DNA from: Davidsoniella eucalypti
Lineage: Eukaryota > Ascomycota > Sordariomycetes > Microascales > Ceratocystidaceae
NCBI GenBank assembly: GCA_004009845.1
Contig: RMBW01000014.1
Coordinates: forward strand, 368,426 to 432,425
Direction of reading: 5' to 3'
DNA length: 64,000 bases
A program made the position numbers and the translations under genes. The notes under the pieces were generated by a model. The model was not told the origin of the DNA and searched no databases. It was given only the letters and a program-made list of their open reading frames with translations. Numbering within the stretch: position 1 is the first letter of the stretch; each line of letters begins with the position of its first letter. Below are positions 1-9,748 of the stretch, one piece after another.

Positions 1-1546
1 TCAGTTGTTGAGAGCATGTTTGACCTCATCAAGTTTGTCCCCGATTCCAAGGAGGAAGCTCTTGCGCATCTGTGCGAGTTCATCGAAGACTGCGAATTCA
101 CAAAGCTGGCTGTTCGGATATTGCATCTTATTGGCCAACAGGGTCCCAAGACCATCCAGCCCACCAAGTACATCCGATACATCTACAATCGTGTTGTGCT
201 TGAGAACTCCATAGTTCGCGCTGCTGCCGTCACTGCCCTTGCCAAGTTCGGTGTTGGCCAGAAGGATCCCGAGGTGAAGAAGAGTGTCCACGTCCTACTT
301 ACCCGTTGCTTGGATGATGTCGATGATGAAGTCCGTGATCGTGCCGCCCTGAACCTGCGTCTAATGGAGGATGAAGATGAGGAGTTGACAGCCAAGTTCG
401 TCCAGAATGACAATGTGTTCTCTTTGGAGTACTTTGAACATCAACTAGTCGTATACGTCACTTCGGATGACAAGGAAACCTTTGTTGAGCCCTTTGACAT
501 CTCCAAGGTGCCCACCGTCACCAAGGAACAGGCCGACGCCGAGGACCGCACCAAAAAGCTTACGGCATCCACTCCCTCAGCTAAGCCTGTCAAGGCCGGC
601 CCGACTAAGGTCAGTAACAACAGCGCGGAGGCCGCTGCTTCCGCCTCAGCGGCCGCACAACGCTACGCACAGGAGTTACTACAGATCCCCGAGATGGCAG
701 AGTTTGGTGCTGTCCTCAAGTCGTCTGCTGTTGTTGAGCTGACTGAGGCAGAGACCGAGTACTTTGTCAGCGTTGTCAAGCACATTTTCAAGGAGCACAT
801 TGTATTGCAATACGACATCAAGAACACTCTGCCATCAACAGTGCTGGAGAATGTGACAGTTGTTGCCACTCCCGATGCCGAAGAAGAGCTAGAAGAGCAA
901 TTCATCATTCCGGCCGCCAAGCTGGAGACGGATGTACCCGGAAAGGTGTATGTTGCATTTAGCAAGACTGGAGGTGAGAGTGCGCTGCCGGTCAGCTCGT
1001 TCTCCAACGTCCTCAAGTTCACTGTCAAGGAGATTGACCCATCAACCAGCGAGCCCGAGGACGAAGGATACGACGACGAGTACGAGGTTGCTGAGCTTGA
1101 GGTTTCAGGTAGCGACTACGTTCTTCCCCAATTTGCTGGCAACTTTAACCACCTGTGGGAGCAAGTTGGCGCTTCTGGAGAAGAGGCTACTGAGACTCTA
1201 CAGCTCAGCGATCTTAAGAGCATAGCCGGTAAGTTTCAATATCACTGAACAATATCACAATATTTGGTATGACGTATGACGAGAATGAAAACGGCTAACA
1301 TTATGATTCACAGATGCTACGGAGAAAATCGCACAGGCACTATCGTTACAGCCACTGGAGGGAACCGATGTTCCCATCAACCAGGCCACACACACACTCA
1401 AATTGCTTGGCAAGACTATCACTGGCGGCAAGGTTGTGGCTAGTGTGCGGATTGCTTTCTCAGCCAAGACTGGTGTGACAACAAAGGTTGTTGTACGGAG
1501 TGAAGAAGAGAATGTTGCGGCGCTGGTGTTGAGTGCGTTGGCTTAA
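1..1546 (+). CDS. sec21: Coatomer subunit gamma (COPI), C-terminal part, 5' truncated by window edge
   Basis: This is the gamma subunit of the COPI vesicle coat, which mediates retrograde Golgi-to-ER and intra-Golgi transport. Exons are 1-1228 and 1314-1546. The 85-nt intron has a GTAAGT donor, a CTAAC branch site near 1295 and a CAG acceptor, and the frame continues across it (GAT codon split after its first base). The reading frame is already open at base 1, so the N-terminal part of the adaptin-like solenoid lies outside. The visible 486 residues hold the end of the HEAT/armadillo trunk (about the first 135 residues, including RAAAVTALAKFGV and DDEVRDRAALNLRLM), an Ala/Ser-rich linker near 190-215, and the two-part appendage ear (about 300-486) that ends in the typical KVVVRSEEENVAALVLSALA. 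The match to gamma-COP is clear. Translation stops at TAA 1544-1546. The next gene downstream lies 2 kb away on the same strand. Confidence 0.97.
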
Positions 1547-3524
1547 GGAGAGCATGTTATCTATGTGGACCAATGCGGGGATGGGAACAAGGGATAGCGC
1601 AAGTCTAGTTGGTCTCGAATAGGCGAAGTTGAAGTTTAGGGCCCACGATTTGCAACTATTCCCTAATTCCTCCTCTTATAGGTCTGTTTCTTTGCATTGC
1701 TTTTAATCATTCTTCTTGTTTTTTATGTGTGATATATCTTGGTTGTTATACTGTTGTTACTATCTTTATTCTTTTTTATTGTTTAGCGAGAAATTAAAGT
1801 GAGGGTGGGAGACTATAAGATGAAAGACGAAAGGCGCTTGAGAGAATTATAGCTGCTGATAGATATGATAGACATTGTCCGTTGTCCTAGAGGCGAGCTG
1901 GAAACTCGAGCTATGATGAATTACATTATTCATTTGTTTTTATATGTCTTTTGTGAAGAATTGGAGAATAAGAAATCATGGTGACGGAACATGAAGATAC
2001 TCGACAAAAACATCAAGTGGTATTGATTATTATGTATAATTATCTATTACCATAACTACATATAATGTTGTCGATTTTCTGTCTATTCCATGTATGTACT
2101 TTATTTAGGGGGGCTATCACATGTAAAATGGATGTATACTTATGACCCAATAGAAGCAAACCGTACTAAGGGAGGATTACCTTTGGAATAATACGAAGTT
2201 GGGAGCGATAAATCATTGTTTGTTGAGATTTGGTAAAGAGACAAGAAAGGAAAACAGAAATCAACCTTCCTTCTATGGAGTTTCCAAGTGTCGTTCTTTG
2301 AGAACGATATCAGATCTGTAGAAATTTAGAAGAATGATAATTGTAGTGAAAAGCCGGATCAAGATCGGATCGGGGAAAAAATGGGTCCGGCCTAGGAGGA
2401 ACAATTTTGTTGGGGAAGAAGATTACAAGGAAAGATCGCTATTTAGCTCAAGATATCTAATCTGGCCAGCCATAGCTTAGCTTTAGTTGTAGCTTTAGCT
2501 TATAGAAGCTTTAGGCTTCGGATTGAGGTCTTGTCAGATAGAAAGAAAAGAAGCTGGATATGAAAATACAGCATGTTAATTGATTATTTCGTGTTGATCT
2601 GCTTTTCGTGCTGTTTGTTGTTGTTCTTTTATGCTGCACTACAAGACCTTCGATCTCTGGACGGGAAGGTGCGGGCGCTGTGTGGCGTCATCATGGCGAT
2701 GACAATGGATGGGATAATGGGGGAAGCTTTAAAGGAAGCTACCATAGGAAGTACGTGTGGCAGTCTTTTTATCTTTTTATCATAAATTTCAGGCAACCGG
2801 TTTAATTTGCTATATAGTTACCATGTCGAGTTTCATATTTTTGTAGGCATCATGATTGTGTTATATAATTAGAGTATCTATAGATATGTTTGTATAGTAC
2901 TTCATAGCCAAAAAAGAACTTGCCTCGACATCGCTTAAGGCTGTGGTCAGACATTTACTTGTTTGTAGTTATTGCCGTGTTCTTTAATATGTGACACGAA
3001 AGACCACATCTCCATTTTATTTCTCAAGTTGAGTTTCTTGAACATATAAAGATATACCTACAACTAACATCTTCTTTTTTTTTTTGCCTTATATTCCCTA
3101 TTTTCAAGGATTCTTTCAATTCTTAACCACAACAAAAATAAAGAAGGAAAAGAAAAAAAAAAGAACTATAATTTCCCATCTCCACTGCGAAAAAAAGAGA
3201 AAGCTGTCAAATTCCGAGCCCGCTCTTGCATAATAAGAAGGACCATATTTCTCCTAATTGCACATTTTATGGGTTTTTTTTCTTCTTCTTTTTATGCTAC
3301 AAAGCAGAAGCTCTCTCTCTTGAGGTTTAGTTGAGTTTAACCTGAACAAAAGGACGAATAGCTTTCCTTTAGCTCCCAGGTCTACCTCGGGATTTTCTAT
3401 CCTTCCTTTTCTTCTATTTCGTCTTCGATAAGCCCGAGTTGTTCTTCATCTTGGATATCGTCTACCTTTTCTTTATTTTTCCATTCTCTATCTCTCTATC
3501 ACATACACAGCTAGTTGGCCGAAG
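1547..3524. other. Intergenic: sec21 3' flank and phosphotransferase promoter/leader
   Basis: No supportable gene. The first about 300 bases are T-rich and hold an ATTAAA-type polyadenylation signal near 1792. Around 2473-2518 there is an imperfect TAGCTTTAG repeat. The last about 230 bases before the next ATG (3290-3515) are strongly CT-rich, as fungal leaders usually are. Short open frames at 2573-2805 look like chance. Confidence 0.6.
2473..2518. repeat. Imperfect TAGCTTTAG short repeat
   Basis: TAGCTTAG, TAGCTTTAG and AAGCTTTAG variants occur four to five times within 46 bases. It lies in intergenic DNA 1 kb upstream of the phosphotransferase start. Its function is unknown and slippage is the simplest origin. 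Confidence 0.5.
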
Positions 3525-4864
3525 ATGGTCTACGTGCGACAAGATCGCCTTCCGGCTCTCAAAGAGTACAAATACTCGGGCGTCGACTATTCGTTGACGT
3601 CTAAGTACATCCTCAAGCCGTTCTACACCAATGTAGTCATCAAGTGCTTCCCTATGAGCATGGCGCCCAACCTGATCACGCTGTCTGGGTTTGGTTTCGT
3701 CGTCATCAACTTCCTGACTCTACTCTGGTATAATCCGACACTGGACCAAGATTGTCCGCCGTGGGTGTATTTCTCGTGGGCAGTAGGCCTGTTTCTATAC
3801 CAGACATTCGATGCCGTAGACGGATCACAGGCGTAAGTTCTCGAATTCTTTCCATCTCCCCAGGGCGAATGTCTTGTTCGATACTCAAATTGCTACTATA
3901 TATGGCTCGAGTCACATGCTAACTTTAGGCCTGTAGCCGCCGAACCCACCAAAGCGGTCCCCTCGGAGAACTTTTCGACCACGGCGTCGACGCCCTCAAC
4001 ACATCCCTCGAAGTCATCATCTTCGCCGCCACGCAAAACATGGGCCAAGGCTGGATGACCGTAGCCACCCTGTTCCTCTCCTCGCTCACCTTTTACATCC
4101 AGACGTGGGACGAATACCACACCAAGACCCTCACGTTAGGCATCGTCAACGGACCCGTTGAAGGCGTACTCATCCTAGTTGCCATCTACGCCACCACCGG
4201 CTTCCTCGGCGGCGCCTCTTTCTGGAAACAACCCATGCTGGCTACCCTCGGTCTGCCAGCTCCGGAGTTCTTGCCGGACTATCTGTGTACGCTGAGCTTC
4301 ACTGGCTGGCACACTATCGTGGGTACCGTGGTCATGGTCTTCAACACCATCGAAGCCGCACGTAGTGTCATCCGTGCCCGTCGTGCCCGCGGCGATCGCT
4401 CGCGTTTCGCCCTCGTCGGTCTCCTACCATTCTTCGTTATCTGGTCCCTCATCGTTGCCTATCTCTTCCTGCAGCCCGTGATCCTGTACAACCACCTCAT
4501 CCCCTTCTTGCTATTTGCTGGTCTCATCAATGCGTACTCTGTCGGCCGTATGATTACCGCTCATCTCGTCAAGCTCGACTTTCCTTACTTCAACGTCCTT
4601 GGCTTGCCTCTGGTATTCGGTATCCTTGATTCTGTCGGCCCCATCTTGCTCGCTCGTACGGGATACTTTGGCTGGCCCAGCGCTCTTGGAGATGGCGTTT
4701 ATCAGGTCGCTTACATGTTCCTCATGTTTGGGTTTGCCCTCGGTATCTACTCGTCGTTTGTCGTGGATGTCATCGTCACGATTTGTGATTATCTAGATAT
4801 CTGGTGTTTGACTATCAAGCATCCCTGGGTTGAGGGCCAGGATGAGATCAAGAAGAAGGCGTAG
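3525..4864 (+). CDS. Choline/ethanolaminephosphotransferase (CDP-alcohol phosphatidyltransferase)
   Basis: An integral ER membrane enzyme that transfers phosphocholine or phosphoethanolamine from the CDP-alcohol to diacylglycerol, the last step of the Kennedy pathway. Exons are 3525-3832 and 3937-4864. The 104-nt intron uses the second TAG (3934-3936); the earlier TAG at 3926-3928 breaks the frame. The product is 411 aa, close to the about 390-410 aa of yeast Cpt1/Ept1. The complete family motif D-x2-D-G-x2-A-R-x8-G-x3-D-x3-D is present: D96, D99-G100, A103-R104, G113, D117 and D121. The intron splits it at codon 103. The N-terminal MAPNLITLSG segment and about seven to eight hydrophobic segments follow the family plan, and the C-terminus ends in a lysine-rich IKKKA tail. 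The sequence alone does not separate choline from ethanolamine preference, so no symbol is given. The start is the first ATG after a CT-rich leader. Confidence 0.95.
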
Positions 4865-5453
4865 AAGTTATGAAAACCACAAAAAAGACATTATCGTGTT
4901 TTCTGCTTCATGTCCTCTCTTATTTACATCTCTAGATTGAAGCAGTTTTTCTCACGTTCACATAAAAGTTGTGTTTGCCATATTTAACGAAGTTATATGC
5001 CCTTCTGTCTTTTTTTTTCCTTACGTAGAATGTTATAACTTTAAAAATCAAAATTTCCAAAAGATAAACCCAAAAAAATAGAATACCAAGATATATACTA
5101 AAAACATATCATTCTTGTTGCTTTAGTTTTGTATACGTTGTATTTGTATTATTTGATAACTCAGCTTAAATTCATACATAATAGCTAAAATTCAAAGAGA
5201 CAAAAAATGTTATAAGTAAATATGACACTCCAAGCTTGGAAGAAAAAAGCAAACACCGGTATTCGTCAAAAGGGAAACAAAACAAAGTGTGTATGATCGC
5301 GACACACAAAGCCTATGGTGGGAAGAAATAGGCACAAAAGAAACACTAATGATCATATAAGTGTCCTCTAACAATAAGTGATTTTACAAAGAAAAAAAAT
5401 AAACCAGAGAAGAAAAGAAAGATAGAAAGTAGATAACATGCCACTTTTCATCA
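4865..5453. other. Intergenic between convergent genes
   Basis: Very AT-rich 589 bases shared by the 3' ends of the phosphotransferase (plus) and the bZIP gene (minus). Several A-rich stretches are plausible polyadenylation regions. No open frame of interest and no RNA gene seen. Confidence 0.6.
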
Positions 5454-7103
5454 TCACAATCTTTCACCGTCTGTACTATAAGCACTTTCTGTGATGGCCT
5501 GGTTTATGTCGCTTTCGCAAAACACGGGACCCTGGCCGTCACAACGTGCTTTCGTCTTGAGGCGCTCGCTCACATCGGCTGGATCGAGCATACCTCGTTT
5601 ATAGAGGTCGTGGCTGACGATGAGATCCCACGTGGCAGCAGCAGCCAACAACCGTTCGCCAGTTTCTGTCGTGACGATGCGATGACTGCGAGCCTTGTTG
5701 GGATGTAGCGCTAGCATATTGTCATAAAATGACTCTGGGTTGTATACTTGAGGACCAGTGGTCGTGATTCCACCGAAGCCGCTCGCAGCGCCGGTTGCGC
5801 GTAGGATCTTGTTCTCAGTAGACACATCTTCGATGTTGCGCCGTAGCTCTTTGTTTTCGGACGAAGTCTTTTGGCTGGTAGCCTCGAGAGTGGCGAGCTT
5901 TTTTTCTAGTTCTTTTACATGTCGTTCTTTTCGTTCGCGGAAGGCTCGTTGGCTGCGAAAGATAGACAACTGGTTAGTCCTCCGTGGCCAGACATAGGCC
6001 ATAGCTATGATTGTGATTGGCTGATTGACTTGGGGTAGAGCCAACAACTTACGCTGCACGGTTCTGGGCCTTGCGCCGGGTTTGGGCAGGTGTCATGTCA
6101 TCGTCATCGGAGTTGGAGCCGCCTCGGCGATTCATGGGGTCATCGTGTAACAGTTCGCCATTGGCATTGTGCATATGCATCTGCTGATGTTGTTGGTGCT
6201 GGTGCTGCAGTTGGTTGGACACAAAGTTAGCGAAAGCGCCTTTTGCGATTGGAGGGCAGATATTTTCGTAGTCTGGTCGTACCTGAGAAGCAGAGGCCAT
6301 AGTTCCAGGTGGGGTCAGACCCTGGAACTGATGAATGGGGGTCTGGTCACCGTTGGTGGCGACGGTATTGACAGAGCTAGACGGGGCTGCGGAATACTCA
6401 GCGTATTGCTGCCTGGGCGGTGTGTGTTCGGTATGCGACTGGATAGGCGGCGTCGGCGGCGCAAAGCTGGCGCCGGCTGGCGCAGCATTGCTAAATTGAA
6501 CGGCAGCTACTGCGGCGGCATCGTAGCCGAAGTTGGGGAGGCCATGGGGATTGGATGCGGTGTACTGGTCGGCGGCTAGGAAGGTGTCGTAGACTTCCTG
6601 TAGAGAAAAAGAGATTGGGTGAGCAAGTGCGCCAACATGGGAATTATAGAGAGCCATGGTAACGATGACGGTGCGGATAGTGTTGGGCGGAGCAGCAGAA
6701 ATGCTTGCGGTCTCGGATTCTTGGCAGCGAATGGAGCGGACGAACGACGATGCTCTAGCGGATCAAAGAAGAGCAACAAGACAAGAAAGCAGGCAAACAG
6801 GGCTATTACTACGTCTACTAAAAGCAAGAGAAACAATGACCGAATTGGCAAGGGACCAGGGCTAGGTTGTGCTGGGATGATGACGAGGAGGAAGAGGGAT
6901 GTGACGGAGAAGAATGAGAAGAAAGAAAAAGAGCGAAGAAAACTAACAGGAGACGAAGTATGGACAAAGTCCTCAGAACCGCGAGGGTTTGTACTAGACG
7001 GCGTCACTCCATTCATTTGAATGAATGGAGTGAAATTCTGCTGCCCAGAATCAGGACCATAGTATGGCGGCTGCTGTTGCGACGAGCCTGTTGGAAAATC
7101 CAT
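5454..7103 (-). CDS. bZIP transcription factor, Yap/AP-1-like (Fcr3-type)
   Basis: A nuclear DNA-binding regulator. Exons on the minus strand are 7103-6948, 6597-6053 and 5952-5454, giving 399 aa. Intron 1 is long (350 nt, GTTAGT...CTACAG, phase 0). Intron 2 is 100 nt (GTAAGT...TCGCAG) and cuts the basic region right after NRAA. The bZIP spans about residues 223-285; the basic region reads QNRAAQRAFRERK (Yap-family residues Q, A, A, Q, F, R), followed by a leucine/asparagine heptad zipper. The N-terminal half is Pro/Gln/Ser/His-rich and disordered, with a His/Gln run at 183-194 and an acidic stretch before the bZIP. The C-terminal about 90 residues (TGERLLAAAATWDLI, then RCDGQGPVF) form the conserved module of filamentous-fungal Fcr3/AP-1-like proteins. 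The cysteine-rich oxidant-sensing domains of Yap1 are not visible, so a stress-sensor role should not be assumed. An in-frame ATG at 6657 inside intron 1 could give a second N-terminus. Confidence 0.93.
7004..7033. repeat. Near-perfect 30-nt palindrome inside bZIP exon 1
   Basis: Arms TCACTCCATTCATT (7004-7017) and AATGAATGGAGTGA (7020-7033) are exact reverse complements, separated by only two bases. It lies 70-99 nt downstream of the bZIP ATG and encodes part of residues 24-33. In mRNA it would form a hairpin of up to about 12-13 bp with a small loop. Confidence 0.9.
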
Positions 7104-9748
7104 AGTGACGATAGTAGGAAAATAAAAACCAGCGCAATTAAATGTCTAGGGAAAGATAAGATCAGTGTGGGTTTCGATAGTGCAAGGCAGGTTGGCGCTG
7201 AAAAAGTAACAATCGATGATGAATAAGAGATAATCTGCGATTGATAATATCGTCCGTGTTATGTGACCTTTGCGTCTTGATGTTATTTTTTCTGAGAAAT
7301 TTCGGGGGTTGTTGTTTGTTTTTCCGCTTGACGATGAAGAAAGTGGATTTTTATAGAGGGGAGAGGGGCACAATATAAACAAACAACTGTCAAGCGCAGT
7401 GACTACTATGAGCTACTACCACAAGAACTCAAGCAAATAAGGAAGAAGAAAGCGAACTGAGCAAGAACAACAAATATAAAAGAGGAAAGCAAAACAAGGT
7501 ATAGAGTTTGAAATAGGTAATGACAACAATAGAGAAAGCTGGACCTGACCTGGCTCTACAAAGGCAAAGCGGCCAAGATTTGCGTGACGCTGTTGTGCTA
7601 TTTGATATGTTTTAATAGAGCGTTTCACTGGCAAAAAAAAAAGAGAGATAGAGTGAAAGGTGTGATTAAAAATAAAAAGGCCAGTACTGATTTGACGGGC
7701 AACTCGCTTTTTGGAGAACAAAAAGCTAGTTGTTCTTTTGCCAAAAAATTCAAGAAAAAAAGAAAAACACTGTTCGGATAGTTGATAGTACTAGGATGGC
7801 CAAGCAAAATAATACAAAAAGAAAAGTCTGGGGAAATAAGCATTCAATCAACAGAGACCGGAAATACAACAACAACTGAACTATTGAGAAAGTTTATTTA
7901 TTAGTGGTTCCTTTTTCTTTCTTTTTTTTCCCCAATGATAGAATACTTGATATACCGATCTACCAATAATACAAAGACCAATTTAGCTTTTTTGATGAGA
8001 TCGTGTAGAAGGGCTGAAGAATATTCCCAATAAATTACTCTGAACTACTACCGGTTCTTGTGAAGTTGGTATCACGAGAAAACTGCCCCTCTCCCGCTTT
8101 TCTTCCGTCTTGCCAAGTCTTTGAGCATACAATTTTGCCATCAGCCCGAGAATATAATCTAATTTTGCCTCGTTAAGAATTACTTCTTTGTGTTTTAGCT
8201 CGTTCAACCGAACTCAAGCAAAAGAAGAAAAAATAACGATAACATGTGTGTTTTTTTTGTCTCTGCTTTTCTCTACTACTGCTCCTTGTCTTTTACTGAG
8301 ATCTTATCTCGATCTTGCTGTATTAAGGTCTGTGCGGTATTTATCTAAAATATCTAAAATAAACAAAGAGAAACTAAACCAAGAGAAAATAAAAGAATAA
8401 GCTGAAAAGAACTGAAAAAAACGCCCAAATAGCTTCCTGTGTGCTTATGCCAACTCATCTCCGCATGCTCTTGTTCTGCATGTTCTCATGTGCGCTTCTG
8501 TTCTTGTTTTCTTGTGCTTATTCTTTTCACCGTCTTGTCTTGTCTGCCGTCCTTGTTACAATCAGCTCGTTAGCCTTGTCACAAAACGCACATTAACACT
8601 CATAGCATGCATATGCAATAATATAGATATATATGATAGTTAGTACATCAACTTGACATTTTTAGACACAGACATGATGCATATGTCAATATATAAGGAG
8701 AATATTTCAGTTACATATTTCACCCCCCTCCTCCTTTTTCTTTCACCTCTTCCTCTCCCTTACGTTGTGCTCTACCTTCTTCTTCTCCCTTTCCAGTACA
8801 CAACACATCACATCATATCACACATCGAGTATCCATACTGTACGCCACACATCCTGCACGGCACTTTCAATGTTCCTCTTGCTTGCTCTCCTGCTTATCC
8901 AACTACCTGCAACTATACATCGTTGTACATATATATGTACATGCATATAGTTATACAAATATCATCAACTCTAATGCATGTCTACAACTTGCATCTAGAA
9001 CTCTTGCAATCTTTCACCAATGACTTAACTGTACTCGCTTTTGCCTCTCTTGTCTTCTTCTTCCCCCTCTCTCTCTTGTACTTGCTTGTTTCTACAACTT
9101 AAAAAGAAATCCAAGAAAACTAATTTTGCTCTTTTCTTTAAAAAAACCCTAATGTTTTCACATACCCAATTTGGTACCACCATACTATAGTTACAGATCA
9201 AATGTTTCAATTCATTCTCCAGCATTAGATAGAAACCAATCTAGGCATATCTTGGTCTCTCTCTATCTTGCTGCTATGATGCATACACATATATTCTAAG
9301 CACAATCCGCTAGCTATCACTCAAAGTTGAACATCTCGAATAAAATAAGAAAAAAAACAGACAACTCATATTATCATTTCCTCCTCGCATAAACTATAAT
9401 CAATACAAAGTGTATCATCTTCAAGCGTCCTCCCATCGTTATATCATAATACCATGTCCATAAACCGTGTCTGCTCTCCTAGAATCGCCATAAGAAAAGA
9501 AGTAAAAAAAGAATCCAAATCTCCTTCATCCAATCGTGATAAAATTATAAGCTGAAAAAAGAAACACAAACTCTGGTCACCCAATAACACAAAACTGCTC
9601 TATAAATGTAGGTTCGATTCCCACATAAATGCGGAAGAAGGCAAAAGGCAAACAAACACCACGACACTAAACCTTCGGATCATTTGATAATGAAGCAAAA
9701 TAAAGGTAAAGCACAGGAGAAGAAAAGAAGAAAACATACCACCTTAAC
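7104..9748. other. Intergenic: long bZIP upstream region
   Basis: No supportable gene in 2.6 kb. From 7104 to about 7900 the minus strand is CT-rich, which suggests a long bZIP leader. It contains a 78-codon minus-strand open frame (7382-7146) that ends 42 nt before the bZIP ATG, a possible upstream ORF. 8700-9100 is CT-rich on the plus strand with a 149-codon open frame of low-complexity hydrophobic composition that I regard as chance. The final part is the 3' flank of the next minus-strand gene. Confidence 0.55.

Noticed and set aside
2112..2130. CACATG motif resembling an inositol/choline response element upstream of the phosphotransferase
   Set aside because: A 6-mer about 1.4 kb from the start codon, imperfect outside the core; not enough to claim regulation.
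8653..9102. 149-codon plus-strand open frame
   Set aside because: Composed of CT-rich low-complexity sequence giving Leu/Tyr/Phe/Ser runs; no domain and no upstream gene-like signals.
9601..9635. GGTTCGATTCC, a tRNA B-box match
   Set aside because: Upstream sequence gives no acceptor, D or anticodon stem, and the T stem is mismatched; a chance B box.
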